The notes: generated by a model from the sequence alone, not told the origin. DNA of 64,000 bases from Leclercia sp. S52 (GCF_039727615.1 NZ_CP152474.1:2356001-2420000), one strand, 5' to 3'; counted from the first letter of the stretch, positions 1-9,385 are shown. Translations and numbers: made by a program.

Positions 1-1278
1 GATATGCGGAGACAGCAGCAGCGCGGCCATCAGTACCCGGGTGCGTTCTTCCCCAATCAGGCTTAACAGACGATCCCCCCTGAGCACGATTACCTACCTG
101 ATCGTGATTCTGGATGAAATCGACGAAGGCCACTGGCGGTTGAGCGATACTTTTCACTCCCCGTGGCTCTCCGGTCTGCGGGGAACGTTCCCCCCTGATA
201 AGAAAAGCCCTCAGCGAGCGCCCGTGCCACCCAGTTTTCTGGTTTTTCAGCAAAATCCTGGTACCAGGCGTGGGTTTCTCCGCTGGCCATCACGTGTACA
301 GCGTTATGCAGATCGTCATTCCACTCCCCGGTAAACAGCGGCACGCTGCCATCCTCCTCACGCGGATGGAGAAACACCACGTTGCGGCTGTCTTCAGTGG
401 TGAGATGCACCGGCCGGTCGGTGATGGCGGCGCGGATGCGGGTGGCGATCTCAATCAGCACGTGGGTGTCGGAGGTATCCTCAATCTGATCGATGGCGTC
501 AAAGCGCAGGCCGTCGAAACGAAACTCCGTCAGCCAGTACAGCGGCGCATCGACTATAAACTGACGCACCGGCGCGAGATCGTAAGCGATGCCGTTCCCC
601 CAAGGGGTCATGCGTTCCGGATGGAAAAAGTCCGGGGCCAGTTTCGGCAGATAGTTACCCTCGGGCCCGAAATGGTTAAGCACAATATCCAGCACCACCG
701 ACAGACCGAGGCCGTGAGCGGTATCAACAAAGGCTTTCAGCTCGTCCGGCGTGCCGTAGGCGCTGTGCGGGGCATACAGCAGGACGCCGTCGTAGCCCCA
801 GCCGCGATTCCCCCCCGGACTGGGAGAGCGGCATCAGCTCAATCATGGTGATGCCGAGCGAGGCCAGATACGGCAGTTTGTCGGCGGCCGCGCGGAAGGT
901 GCCTTCCGGGGTAAAGGTCCCGATATGCAGCTCGTAGACCACGCTCTCTTCCCAGGGTCGGCCCTGCCAGTGGGTGTTGCGCCAGACATAGCTGTGAGGA
1001 TCGCAGACCAGCGACGGGCCGTTGACATCACTTTGCTGGGCGCGGGAGGCCGGATCGGGCACCGCAGTGCCGTCGGGCAGGATAAAGCTGTAGGCTGAAC
1101 CGGGGGCAACGTTGTTAACCGTCAGTTCAAATCCGCCGTCACCGGTCGGGTGCATCGGCAGTGTTTCGTCGTTCAGGCGCAGGGCAATTTGCTGCTGACC
1201 GCTGGCCCACAGATGAAAGCGAACGCTGTTCGCATCGCTGTACTCACAACCCCAATACCTAATAGATTTAGCAGTCAT
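1..1278 (-). CDS. treZ: Malto-oligosyltrehalose trehalohydrolase, 3'-truncated by window edge, three apparent frameshifts
   Basis: TreZ releases trehalose from maltooligosyl-trehalose made by TreY, in the cytosolic glycogen-to-trehalose route. I start it at the ATG at 1278 (MTAKSIRYWGCEYS), which has a GAGGTGG ribosome site; open frame further upstream is unlike the family. An N-terminal E-set-like domain is followed by the GH13 barrel: YELHIGTFTPEGTF, then VVLDIVLNHFGPEGNY, FRFDGLRFDAID with the nucleophile Asp, and LTTEDSRN with the acid Glu. The frame breaks at 810-816 (C7), 190-195 (C6) and 75-80 (C6). Removing one base at each restores QSGGNRGWGYDGVLLY, then VAFVDFIQNHDQVGNRAQGD, then RLLSLIGEERTRVLMAA, all typical TreZ sequence. 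The C-terminus lies beyond position 1. treY or treX partners would be expected outside the window. Family assignment is firm; whether the gene is really broken is not. Confidence 0.85.
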
Positions 1279-1454
1279 TCCACCACCTCGTTTGACCCAT
1301 GATCCTCGGGTTGCCTGGCGTTTATCGCGAAGCAGAGGGAAAAAGAGAAAATGCGCTGACGTGATGCAGCGCATGAACATCAAGCATAGACCAGGAAAAT
1401 TAATGTGAGATGGGTCACTGCGAAGGGTGTGGTCGAGATAACTATTGGACACTG

Positions 1455-1500
1455 TCGGCTCCCTCTCCCTTGAGGGAGAGGGCTGGGGTGAGGGGGGAAC
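1455..1500. repeat. CCCTCTCCC/GGGAGAGGG palindromic intergenic repeat
   Basis: A short palindrome, CCCTCTCCC, TTGA, GGGAGAGGG, is followed by CTGGGGTGAGGG. The same unit recurs near 11283, 13071, 36420, 44192, 44353 and 54914 in both orientations, always between genes. It is a widespread proteobacterial intergenic repeat type for which I have no reliable name. Together with 1521-1747 it fills the gap of about 490 bases between treZ and the chemoreceptor; 1279-1440 otherwise shows nothing I recognise. Confidence 0.8.
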
Positions 1501-1520
1501 CGACGACACCGGTGCAACAT

Positions 1521-1747
1521 GCCGGGTGGCGGCTACGCCTTACCCGGCCTACGAAAAGGTGCGGTCTGTGTTGCCGGGTGGCGGCTGCGCCTTACCCGGC
1601 CTACGAAAAGGGTGCGGTTTGTGTTGCCGGGTGGCGGCTGCGCCTTACCCGGCCTACGAAAAGGGTGCGGTCTGTGTTGCCGGGTGGCGGCTGCGCCTTA
1701 CCCGGCCTACAGAAACGTAGGCCCGTGCAAGCGCAGCGCCGCCGGGC
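1521..1747. repeat. Tandem REP (BIME-like) array, four direct copies
   Basis: The REP unit GCCGGGTGGCGGCTGCGCC, continuing into TTACCCGGCCTAC, begins at 1521, 1573, 1626 and 1679, giving a period of 52, 53 and 53 bases. The spacer (about 20 bases, ending GTGCGGTCTGTGT) is repeated with it, so the whole block was tandemly amplified. The last copy is closed by an inverted REP (GTAGGCCCGTGCAAGCGC to about 1747). Each unit can form a GC-rich hairpin. The chemoreceptor's stop codon follows 22 bases later, so the array may stabilise or terminate that transcript's 3' end. Open frames across it are repeat artefacts. Confidence 0.9.
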
Positions 1748-1768
1748 AGAAACGTCTACGGGAGTGAA

Positions 1769-3319
1769 TTATGCCGGTTCCGGCAGTCTGAAGCTGGCGA
1801 TGCTCTGGGTCAGGTGTTTCGCCTGCTCTTCCAGCGAGGCGGCTGCGGCCGCGGACTCCTGCACCAGGGCGGCGTTTTGCTGGGTCACACCGTCCATCTC
1901 GGTCACGGCCTGGCCGACCTGGCCGATACCACGGCTCTGCTCTTCCGAGGCCACCGAGATCTGCTCCATCAGCGTGTTTACTTTATTGACCGAGTTGATG
2001 ATGGCGTGAATCACCTCCCCTGAACGATTCACCAGCTGCGAACCGTTTTTCACGCTCAAAACCGACTGGGCAATCAGGTTTTCGATATCCTTCGCCGCCA
2101 CGGCACTCTTCTGCGCCAGGGTACGAACTTCGGTTGCCACCACCGCAAAACCGCGCCCCTGGGTACCGGCACGAGCGGCTTCTACCGCGGCGTTCAGCGC
2201 CAGAATATTGGTCTGGAAGGCGATACTGTTGATCACGCTGGTAATATCTTCGATACGCTGGGAGTTGGCGGCGATGGTGTTCATGGTCTCGATCACTTCG
2301 CGGGTCACCGCCTCGCCGGTGCGGGCATTGTTCACCGCATCCTGCACCAGCTTACCGGCCTGGTGCACGTTGTCGGTGTTATTGGCGACGGTGGCGCTCA
2401 GCTGCTCCATGCTGGCGGCGGTTTCCGTCAGGGCCGAGGCCTGCTGTTCGGTACGCGAGGCCAGATCGATGTTGCCGGAGGCAATCTCCTGCGAGGCATA
2501 ATTGACGGTGCGGCAGGCTTCGCGCACCTGAGAGATGGTCTCCAGCAGGGCCAGACGCATCTGCTCCATCGAGCCCATCAGAAGATCGATTTCGCTGTTC
2601 GAGCCCGCCTTCTGCGGCACCGCTTCGGTCAGCTGACCGGCGGCGATCTGGCTGCAGTGCTCCCGCGCGAGGTTAATCGGGGCGAAGACAAACCGCTTCA
2701 TCAGGACGCTCACCCCGATAATCACCACCACAAACAGCGCGGCAAAAGCGGCAATAATGATTAAGCCGGAGGCAAAGTGCGAACGCGCATCTTCGTTGAG
2801 CTGCTTCGCGTATTTCTGGTGCACAGAGAGCACCTGGTCGAGGACGATCTCATACTGACGATCGAGGCGGGAGATCTGCGGGATCAGGGCATCAAATTTT
2901 GCCGCGTCGTGCGCCGAGGCCGCGGCAATCAATGGCTCCAGCCCCTGATTACGGTAGGCGAGCCAGGCGTCGTCGTAATCCTTCACTAACGGGGCTTCAT
3001 CCGCCAGACGCGGCGCGGCATTAAAGGCGGCAAACGCGCCATCCGCTTTGGTCAGGGCCAGCTTCACCGAATCCAGCTTCTCGGCGATACCGGCAGTGTC
3101 CCCGCTCTCCACCTGCTTCATGTACTCCATGACCCGCACCCGCAGGGTACGGCTGTGGTTAATGGGATCGATAATGGATAGCACCACCTGGATCTCTTTA
3201 TTGACGTTATCCAGTGAATCATTACTTTTTATGGCCAGCCAGACGTTGGTTGCGGCACTGGCAACAAAGAAAAACAGCAGGGCAAGCAGAATGGCAAGGG
3301 ACGACTTTTTAAGCGACAT
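1769..3319 (-). CDS. Methyl-accepting chemotaxis protein (Tar/Tap-like architecture)
   Basis: This is a 516-aa inner-membrane chemoreceptor that signals through CheW/CheA. TM1 is at about residues 7-30, a periplasmic four-helix (TarH-like) sensor spans about 31-190, TM2 is about 190-212, then a HAMP segment and a long cytoplasmic coiled coil. The conserved hairpin tip reads [20 protein letters not shown], followed by [16 protein letters not shown]. Methylation helices ([16 protein letters not shown] and the equivalent C-terminal helix) are present. The C-terminus ends SFRLPEPA and has no NWETF-type pentapeptide, so it probably depends on other receptors for CheR/CheB docking. The ligand cannot be predicted. 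It is monocistronic, with a FliA-type promoter just upstream (3351-3377). Confidence 0.93.
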   Translation of the reverse strand: MSLKKSSLAILLALLFFFVASAATNVWLAIKSNDSLDNVNKEIQVVLSIIDPINHSRTLRVRVMEYMKQVESGDTAGIAEKLDSVKLALTKADGAFAAFNAAPRLADEAPLVKDYDDAWLAYRNQGLEPLIAAASAHDAAKFDALIPQISRLDRQYEIVLDQVLSVHQKYAKQLNEDARSHFASGLIIIAAFAALFVVVIIGVSVLMKRFVFAPINLAREHCSQIAAGQLTEAVPQKAGSNSEIDLLMGSMEQMRLALLETISQVREACRTVNYASQEIASGNIDLASRTEQQASALTETAASMEQLSATVANNTDNVHQAGKLVQDAVNNARTGEAVTREVIETMNTIAANSQRIEDITSVINSIAFQTNILALNAAVEAARAGTQGRGFAVVATEVRTLAQKSAVAAKDIENLIAQSVLSVKNGSQLVNRSGEVIHAIINSVNKVNTLMEQISVASEEQSRGIGQVGQAVTEMDGVTQQNAALVQESAAAAASLEEQAKHLTQSIASFRLPEPA

Positions 3320-3350
3320 AACTACCTCAGAAATAAAACGGTCTGAAGTA

Positions 3351-3377
3351 TTATCGGCATCCGCCCCTTAATATTGA
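3351..3377 (-). promoter_or_regulatory. Sigma-28 (FliA) promoter for the chemoreceptor
   Basis: On the minus strand TCAATATT, 11 bases, then GCCGATAA. The -10 is a perfect match to the flagellar sigma consensus, the spacing is exact, and the -35 matches 5 of 8 positions. It lies 32 bases upstream of the chemoreceptor ATG, consistent with class III flagellar control. Confidence 0.8.
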
Positions 3378-3522
3378 ATTAAAGTTATTTATTTATGAAG
3401 ATAACAATAACAGCGTTAATAGGTATTTAAATCATCATATTGCACGGCAGGACCTTATATTTTTGACCCTGCCATAGATGGAAATTTTTTATCTCTTTTA
3501 CGGCTAATTATTTGCGGGATAG

Positions 3523-4756
3523 TTAATCGCTTAAATAAACAGCATTAGTATATTGCGGCCAGTGAATTTCACCTACGCCGTTTAATTTTGGCCGGGCGAA
3601 TAAAAAGCCCTGAAAACGCTTAATGCCTGCCGACTCCAGCCAGCACCACTCTTCGATTTTCTCGATGCCCTCGGCCACCAGCGCAATCTCCATGTCGGTG
3701 CAACAGCTGATGATCGACTTCACAATGGCCTGTTTCGGGCCGCTTAAGTGGATATCGCTGACAATCTCGCGATCGATTTTTAGTTTATCCGGCTGGAAAC
3801 GGGTCAGCAGCGACAGCCCGGCATAGCCAGAGCCAAAATCATCAATCGCCAGACCAATCCCCGCCGCCCTTAACTGTTTGATAGCGCTGTTAAACTGGTT
3901 GAAGCCGGAGATCATCTCGTTTTCGGTAACCTCAATCACCACCTGCTCCGGCTGCAAACCGTGGGAGAGGATCTGGTCCATCAGATAATCGACGGCGCCG
4001 GGCACGTTGACCAGCGACATCGGCAGCAGGTTAATGGCGATTTTAAGGTCGCCAATGCCAATCTTCTCTGCCAGCGCAAAGGCGTAGGACTTGGTCAGCA
4101 GATCGACTTTGTACACGTTGTCCTGATCGAGGGCGTTAAAGAACCGCTCCGGGCTCCCGCCGTCGTTGCTGCGGATCAGCGCCTCCAGCGAGGAGATTTT
4201 CCCTTCGGTGGGTTCGACGATCGGCTGCAGGGCAAACTGGCAGACCTGGTTCTCAATCAGCCCGTTGATGGATTTGCCAAAAGGCGCATGCTCCGGGGCC
4301 AGCGTCCACTTATCCGGTCGAAAGCTGGACACCCCCCGGTGCTTTTTTCTGCTGGTGAATAAAAGTCTGAATAAATTTAAATACCCGGTCTTCCGCCGCC
4401 AGATAATTTTCCAGCTTGCTGTAGCGCAACACGGAGGAGCGCACCGATTTTGGCGTGTCGATACGCAGATCGAACAGCAGCATGCCGACGTTCTCGAAGC
4501 GTCGCCGTGGGCCGTAATCGCGCATTAGCTCTACCACGCTGTCATGGCGCTTGTCCTGGCGGATCTTCACAAACAACGTCTCAATAACCTCTTCAGATCC
4601 TTCAAGGATCTGCAGAAAATCGACGCCGTTAAACAGTAAAATGCCCGTGACATTCAGCGCGGCATTACTGTGTTTGGCCTTTTCAACCAGTGAAAGGAGG
4701 GATAACGATTTACAGGATGAATTTAACTGGCTTTTGTAAATGAGAGTAGTCAGCAC
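3523..4756 (-). CDS. bluF: Blue-light- and temperature-responsive BLUF-EAL protein BluF (one apparent frameshift)
   Basis: In E. coli, BluF senses blue light with FAD and relieves BluR repression of small biofilm genes; its EAL domain does not degrade c-di-GMP. Here the N-terminal BLUF domain (about 1-95) keeps the flavin-contacting Tyr7, Asn31 and Gln49 (LIYKSQ, SNAALNVTG, FLQILEG). The EAL part (about 150-400) has LQPIVEP, a degenerate LEALIRS instead of EALVR, and IDDFGSGYAGLSLL. The two halves are in different frames; removing one base from the C6 run at 4332-4337 joins QKKAPG to VSSFRPDKWTLAPEH and gives a protein of the E. coli length (about 410 aa). Start is GTG at 4756 with a weak ribosome site. 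No bluR/ycgE gene is visible next to it. Confidence 0.85.
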
Positions 4757-4910
4757 AGCTATTGTTCCCGGGTCGATTGTTAGGCCTTATAAGCTATTGT
4801 TTAGCATAATTTACATTCGTCGACTAATAGTATTAAAGGGATATATCCGGAAAGAAGCGATTCGGCTCAAAAATAAACAAAGTGAATGTTTAATTCAGGC
4901 GGAGGTGAAT

Positions 4911-5891
4911 GTGAAACGTACATTGCGGCTGCTGCTCTGTTTACCGGTGTACGCTCTTGCCGCTCCGTTGGTGCCGCCCGATGGCTTTACCCGACCGCTG
5001 CCGCGCACCGTTTCGGGCGGCTGCGTGCCCCTCCCCGCGCCCTTCACCGCCCCGCTGACCTTACGCAGTAAATATGAGGGGTCGGATAGCGCCCGCGCCA
5101 CCCTAAATCCGCAGGCGGAACAGGCGTTTCGCGCCGCGTCTAAACCTGTCGTCGGCTTTGAGCGCGGGATCTCGGAGATGGTCTGGCGCTATAAACAGAG
5201 CGGGGATCCGCATACCCTGAACTGTATTCTCAACGGCTATGCGGCCTGGGCTAAAGCAGACGCGTTGCTCTCCGGGGAGACCAGCCATACCGGGCGCGCC
5301 ATGCGCAAATGGGCGCTGGCAACCCTGGCCAGCAGCTGGCTGGAGCTGAAGTTTACCCCCGGAACGTCCCTTGCCGGACAACAGGCCACCGAGCGCTGGC
5401 TGGGCCAGCTGGCGGATCGGGTGGTACTGGAGTGGGACGGCCTGCCGCTGAAGAGCACCAATAACCACAGCTACTGGGCGGCCTGGGCGGTGATGGCCAG
5501 CGCCGTGGCCCTTGATCGACGGGATTTGTTCAACTGGTCGTTAAAAGAATACCGCATCGCCGCCGGGCAGATTGCCGCCGACGGCACGCTGGCAAACGAA
5601 CAGCGCCGCCGCGAGCGTTCCCGGGCCTATCACAATTACGCCCTGCAGCCGCTGGTGATGATCGCCAGTTTCGCCGATGCGAATAAGGTAGATGTGACGA
5701 AAGAGAATAACGGCGCGCTGGCGCGGCTGGCGGGTTATGTTTTGCAGCACCAAGAAGCGCATCTGGAATGGCTGGAGCCCTGGTGCGCCCTGCATCACTG
5801 CAGCTCAGTGACCCTGTCGCGCCTGGACGCCAGCCGTCCGTTACAGGATCGCCGCCTCGGCGGCAATCTCACCCTGGTCTATCAGCGTTAA
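4911..5891 (+). CDS. Exported PL5-family alginate lyase-like protein
   Basis: A 326-aa protein with a Sec signal peptide (MKRTLRLLLCLPVYALA, cleavage about residue 17) and an alpha/alpha-barrel lyase domain. The motif NNHSYWAAWAVMASAVAL closely matches the catalytic NNH(Y/S)YWAAW segment of AlgL, and RSRAYHNYALQPLV supplies the expected downstream residues. PL5 enzymes cleave polymannuronate by beta-elimination in the periplasm. I chose GTG 4911 because it sits 5 bases after GGAGG and begins the signal peptide; the open frame upstream has no such features. No alginate biosynthesis genes are nearby, so the substrate may be a related exopolysaccharide. It is divergent from bluF and overlaps the convergent SDR gene by four bases. 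Confidence 0.8.
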   Translation: MKRTLRLLLCLPVYALAAPLVPPDGFTRPLPRTVSGGCVPLPAPFTAPLTLRSKYEGSDSARATLNPQAEQAFRAASKPVVGFERGISEMVWRYKQSGDPHTLNCILNGYAAWAKADALLSGETSHTGRAMRKWALATLASSWLELKFTPGTSLAGQQATERWLGQLADRVVLEWDGLPLKSTNNHSYWAAWAVMASAVALDRRDLFNWSLKEYRIAAGQIAADGTLANEQRRRERSRAYHNYALQPLVMIASFADANKVDVTKENNGALARLAGYVLQHQEAHLEWLEPWCALHHCSSVTLSRLDASRPLQDRRLGGNLTLVYQR

Positions 5892-6638
5892 ATCTGCGCC
5901 ATCCCGCCATCCACGAACAGCTCGGCGGCGTTGATAAAGCTGGAGGCATCGGAGGCGAGGAACGCCACCGCTTTGGCCACCTCTACCGGTTCGCCAATGC
6001 GCCCCAGCGGCACCGTCGAGGCCAGGGCATCGAACAGCCCCTGACGCTGATCTTCCGGCACCAGATCCCCCAACCCCGGGGTTTTAATCGGGCCCGGGCT
6101 GACCACGTTGACGCGGATCCCGCGCCCCTGCAAATCCAGCGCCCATGAGCGGGCAAAGTTTCTCACTGCCGCCTTGCTGGCGCTGTAGACGCTGAAGTTG
6201 GCGGTGCCTTTAACCGAGACGGTCGAGCCGGTGAGGATCACCGACGACCCGGAAACCAGCAGCGGCAGCGCCTTCTGCACGGTAAAGAGCACGCCGCGCA
6301 CGTTGGTGGCAAAGATGCGGTCGAAGTGTTCTTCGGTGATGGCCCCCAGCGGCAGCATATCGCCGCCACCGGCGTTGGCGAACAGCACGTCCAGCCGTCC
6401 TGCCTGCTCGGCGATCTGCGCATACACCGTATCAAGATCGTCAAGGCGTGAGGCATCGGCGCGAATGCCGGTCACCTGCCCGCCGAGGCTGGCGACGGCG
6501 TTATCCAGCTCTGCCTGACGGCGACCGGTGATGTAAACCCTGGCCCCCCTGATCGGCCAGCTCTTTTGCCGTTGCCAGACCGATACCGCTGGTACCGCCG
6601 GTGACGAGTGCGACTTTACCTGTTAATGCTGAGTTCAT
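5888..6638 (-). CDS. Short-chain dehydrogenase/reductase (one apparent frameshift)
   Basis: A classical SDR of about 249 aa, NAD(P)-dependent and cytosolic. The true start is ATG 6638 ([20 protein letters not shown]), which gives the TGGTSGIG dinucleotide-binding motif. The frame then breaks at a C6 run (6544-6549); removing one base yields [20 protein letters not shown] and joins the downstream frame. There NAGGGD, the catalytic Tyr/Lys ([11 protein letters not shown]), and [10 protein letters not shown] follow in the usual order. It is divergent from the LysR gene at 6764, a common arrangement in which the LysR protein controls the SDR. Substrate unknown. With the extra base the product would stop shortly after residue 30. 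Confidence 0.85.
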
Positions 6639-6763
6639 GTGATTTACCTTCTGTGTTGTTGGTGTGAATGCACTCTACCGCTTGCGGGATTACGGAAAAA
6701 TCAGCAAAAATTGAAATCACTTTTTCCCGGTGGGAATAATCCCCGTTTCGACGAGACTGTTCT

Positions 6764-7669
6764 ATGGATCAGTTAATGGCAATGCGCGCCTTTACGCGCG
6801 TGGTGGAAACCGGCAGCTTTACCCGGGCGGCAGACTCGCTGAACATGCCCATCGCCACCCTCAGCAAGCTGGTGAAAGCGCTTGAGGAACATCTGAGCGT
6901 GCGGCTGTTACAGCGCACCACCCGGCGCGTAACCCCAACGCCGGAGGGACAGGACTATTATGAAAAGGCCCGGCGGGTGCTGATTGATATTGAAGATATC
7001 GACACCTCCTTCAGCGCGGTAAAGCAGCAGCCGCAGGGACATTTGCGAATTGATGTGGGTGGCTCGACGGCGCGGGATGTGCTGATCCCGGTGCTACCGG
7101 ATTTTATGCGTCGTTATCCCGACATCCGCATCGACCTGGGCGTGGCCGACCGGCCGGTGGATTTGATCAGCGGCAACGTGGACTGTGTGATCCGCGGCGG
7201 CGCGCTGGGGGACTCCTCCCTCATCGCCCGGCATATCGGCAATGCGGAGATGGTCACCTGTGCCACCCCGGGCTACCTGAAGCAGCACGGAATACCCGCC
7301 TACCCGGAGGAGCTGCGCAATGGTCATAAGCTGGTGAGCTATCTGTCGCCGGTGAGCGGCCGCGCGGTGCCGTTTCGCTTTACCCACGACGATGAGGTTC
7401 GCGACATCAGCCTGCGACACCATATCGGAGTTAACGAAAGTAACGCCCACCTTGCGGCGGCGGTTGCCGGGATGGGGATTATCCAGACCTTTCGCTACTC
7501 TGCCGGCGGGCTGATTGAGGCGGGTTCGCTGGTGGAAATTCTGGCGAAATGGCGTCCGCCGCACTATCCGTTTTACGTGGTGTATCCGCAAAACCGGCAT
7601 GTGACGCAGCGTCTGAGGGTATTTATCGCGTGGCTGGCGGAAGTCTTTCCTGAGGCGGTAAAAGGATAG
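6764..7669 (+). CDS. LysR-family transcriptional regulator (CrgA-like)
   Basis: A 301-aa LysR regulator: N-terminal winged helix-turn-helix at about 1-60 (TGSFTRAADSLNMPIATLSKLVKALE, then LLQRTTRRVTPTPEG), coiled linker, and a periplasmic-binding-protein-like effector domain from about 90. It belongs to the CrgA/DsdC-type group often paired with a divergent oxidoreductase. The 125-bp gap to the SDR start is the probable control region. The effector is unknown. Confidence 0.9.
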   Translation: MDQLMAMRAFTRVVETGSFTRAADSLNMPIATLSKLVKALEEHLSVRLLQRTTRRVTPTPEGQDYYEKARRVLIDIEDIDTSFSAVKQQPQGHLRIDVGGSTARDVLIPVLPDFMRRYPDIRIDLGVADRPVDLISGNVDCVIRGGALGDSSLIARHIGNAEMVTCATPGYLKQHGIPAYPEELRNGHKLVSYLSPVSGRAVPFRFTHDDEVRDISLRHHIGVNESNAHLAAAVAGMGIIQTFRYSAGGLIEAGSLVEILAKWRPPHYPFYVVYPQNRHVTQRLRVFIAWLAEVFPEAVKG

Positions 7670-7687
7670 CCGGGCGCAACGCCCGGC
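7669..7687. terminator. GC hairpin between convergent lysR and osmC
   Basis: GCCGGGC, GCAAC, GCCCGGC: a perfect 7-bp stem starting at the LysR stop codon and lying 20 bases from the osmC stop. No U-run on either strand, so it is either a weak bidirectional terminator or a REP remnant. Confidence 0.55.
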
Positions 7688-7706
7688 GAAAGGATCGGTT
7701 CAGGAT

Positions 7707-8135
7707 TCAGTTCAGGGTGTAGTCGAGGGTGATTTCAGCTTTCAGCACCTGCGACACAGGACACCCGGCTTTGGCCTTCTGAATGATGCCGTCAAACTGC
7801 TGCGGATCAATGCCCGGTACGGTCACTTTGCTCTGCAACGCAATTTTGCTGATCGCAAAGCCGCTGTCGGTTTTATCCAGCGATACATCCGCAGTAGTGT
7901 CGATGGAATCGGCAGTGTAACCAGACTCGCCCAGCATCAGCGACAGCGCCATTGAGAAGCAGGCTGCGTGTGCTGCGCCAATCAGCTCTTCCGGGTTGGT
8001 GCCCTTTTCCCCTTCAAAGCGGGTATTAAAGCCGTAAGGTTGCTGATTAAGGACGCCGCTTTCGGTGGAAACCGTCCCTTTGCCGCGTTTGATATCGCCA
8101 GACCAGTGTGCCGAACCGTGTTTGTGAATCGTCAT
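7707..8135 (-). CDS. osmC: Osmotically inducible peroxiredoxin OsmC
   Basis: OsmC is a cytosolic thiol peroxidase that prefers organic hydroperoxides and is induced by osmotic stress and stationary phase. The 142-aa product starts MTIHKHGSAHWSGDIKRG and keeps both redox cysteines, in AAHAACFSMAL (about Cys59) and KAGCPVSQVL (about Cys125), plus the Arg-containing N-terminal region. Start at 8135 follows AGGAG at good spacing. The sigma-S type -10 box at 8167-8174 agrees with the RpoS control known for E. coli osmC. It is divergent from a VOC-fold gene. Confidence 0.96.
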   Translation of the reverse strand: MTIHKHGSAHWSGDIKRGKGTVSTESGVLNQQPYGFNTRFEGEKGTNPEELIGAAHAACFSMALSLMLGESGYTADSIDTTADVSLDKTDSGFAISKIALQSKVTVPGIDPQQFDGIIQKAKAGCPVSQVLKAEITLDYTLN

Positions 8136-8166
8136 AGTGTGTTCTCCTTTTGGCTTACAAGGGGTT

Positions 8167-8174
8167 AAGTATAG
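8167..8174 (-). promoter_or_regulatory. Sigma-S type -10 element of osmC
   Basis: The minus strand reads CTATACTT, the extended sigma-S -10 consensus, 32 bases upstream of the osmC ATG. This fits the stationary-phase/osmotic induction known for osmC. Confidence 0.6.
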
Positions 8175-8269
8175 AAGAGGGATCGGGCTTTGCCGCAAAG
8201 ACGGAACAGTCTCATGCCGTTGCGCAGATATTCACCTGCTATATTTTAATTTTTAATAAGGAGGACAAA

Positions 8270-8791
8270 ATGAATTCACCCGTCAGAGGTATCGACCACA
8301 TCGGTATTACCGTCCCGGATATTAATCAGGCCACGCTATTTTTTGAGCAGGCCTTTAATGCGAAAGAAATATATCGTTCCGTCGAACCCGGTGACGGAAA
8401 TATCGATCCCGATGCCCAACAGAAGACGTTACGCTTATTCCCCGGAACCGACGTTCGCGCCATTCGGATGCTGGCGATGCCCCACGGGCCGGGGATAGAG
8501 CTGTTTGAAATGCACGGGCCGGAGCAGCAGCCACCGGCAAGAGCGAGCGACTTTGGATTGCAGCATTTCGCCGTCTATGTCGATGATTTTGCACAGGCGA
8601 TAGCGCGCTTTACGGCGGCGGGTGGCGAAATGTTTACCGAGCCTAAGGCGCTCTCCTTCCCGGCCGAACAGGGAGAAGGCAACGCTTTTTGCTACGGTAA
8701 AACGCCCTGGGGCAGCGTGATTGAATTGATATCCTGGCCCTCGCCTATGCCTTATGAAAAATACACAAACGTGCGTCGCTGGAAGCCATAA
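8270..8791 (+). CDS. VOC-superfamily (glyoxalase/bleomycin resistance fold) protein
   Basis: A 173-aa protein beginning MNSPVRGIDHIGITVPDINQ, the typical first beta-alpha of a vicinal-oxygen-chelate domain. Candidate metal ligands are the His in GIDHIGI, Glu in GPGIELFEM, His in LQHFAVYVDD and Glu in GSVIELISWP, so both halves of the module are present. ATG 8270 is chosen because AAGGAGG precedes it by about 6 bases; the longer open frame has no ribosome site. VOC proteins act as lyases, dioxygenases or binding proteins, and nothing here fixes the substrate. Divergent from osmC. Confidence 0.85.
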   Translation: MNSPVRGIDHIGITVPDINQATLFFEQAFNAKEIYRSVEPGDGNIDPDAQQKTLRLFPGTDVRAIRMLAMPHGPGIELFEMHGPEQQPPARASDFGLQHFAVYVDDFAQAIARFTAAGGEMFTEPKALSFPAEQGEGNAFCYGKTPWGSVIELISWPSPMPYEKYTNVRRWKP

Positions 8792-8933
8792 TATATTCAT
8801 GGAATTGCGGTGATTATGATATTTTTATTTCCAGGACGAGTCTTAGTCACAGTGATTAAAAAGTTTGCCATTCTGAATGTGCATTACGTCATTGCGAACC
8901 GGAACATTAAATAGAAAACGACACGGAGGCACT

Positions 8934-9149
8934 ATGTTTACTTATACTTCAGCAACCACACCATCCGCGCAGCCGGAGCTGGTCAATGCCATTGCACAGG
9001 GTTTACGCGCAGAGCTGGGCGCTGTCACCGAAGATGACATTTTGATGGAACTCACCAAATGGGTAGAAGCATCAGACAATGACATCCTCAGTGACATCTA
9101 CCAGCAGACCATTAACTACGTCGTCAGCGGTCAGCACGCCAGTTTCTGA
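8934..9149 (+). CDS. bdm: Biofilm-dependent modulation protein Bdm
   Basis: 71 aa. The C-terminal two-thirds (VTEDDILMELTKWVEASDND, then ILSDIYQQTINYVVSGQ) is almost identical to E. coli Bdm. In E. coli bdm is osmotically and RcsB-regulated, its mRNA is an RNase III target, and it influences flagellar gene expression and biofilm. The start at 8934 follows ACGGAGG. The position between osmC and sra matches E. coli order. Confidence 0.95.
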   Translation: MFTYTSATTPSAQPELVNAIAQGLRAELGAVTEDDILMELTKWVEASDNDILSDIYQQTINYVVSGQHASF

Positions 9150-9229
9150 AAACCTGCTATGCTGGATCTGCAACCTTAGGGGTTACATTTCGTTCGCCTT
9201 ATCACTATCAACAGGAATGAGGAGTTACT

Positions 9230-9367
9230 ATGAAATCGAACCGTCAGGCACGCCATATCCTGGGACTGAGCTACAAACTCTCTAACCAGCGTAAAGTGGT
9301 GATTGAGGGCGACAGCGAAACGCAGGTCACCCACGCTACCGGCAGAAAGCGCCACGAACCTAAGTAA
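9230..9367 (+). CDS. sra: Stationary-phase ribosome-associated protein Sra (S22)
   Basis: A 45-aa strongly basic protein, [20 protein letters not shown] ... [11 protein letters not shown], matching E. coli Sra/RpsV in length and at both ends. It binds the 30S subunit in stationary phase. An ATGAGGAG ribosome site precedes it, and an intrinsic terminator follows at 9386-9418. It is too short for routine gene lists but is clearly real. Confidence 0.95.
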   Translation: MKSNRQARHILGLSYKLSNQRKVVIEGDSETQVTHATGRKRHEPK

Positions 9368-9385
9368 GTTCGCTAAAGATCCCCG

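Noticed and set aside
1521..1747. CRISPR array
   Set aside because: The period is regular but the spacers are also repeated, the units are REP palindromes, and no cas genes occur.
1410..2009. Long plus-strand open frames across the REP array (repeating CRVAAAPYPAYEK-type peptides)
   Set aside because: They translate the tandem REP units; no ribosome site, and the peptide is low-complexity.
4740..4910. Alginate-lyase-like protein starting at 4740
   Set aside because: It would bury the signal peptide; GTG 4911 directly after GGAGG starts it correctly.
8877..8933. Longer Bdm start with 19 extra residues
   Set aside because: ATG 8934 follows ACGGAGG and gives the E. coli Bdm length; the extension is not conserved.
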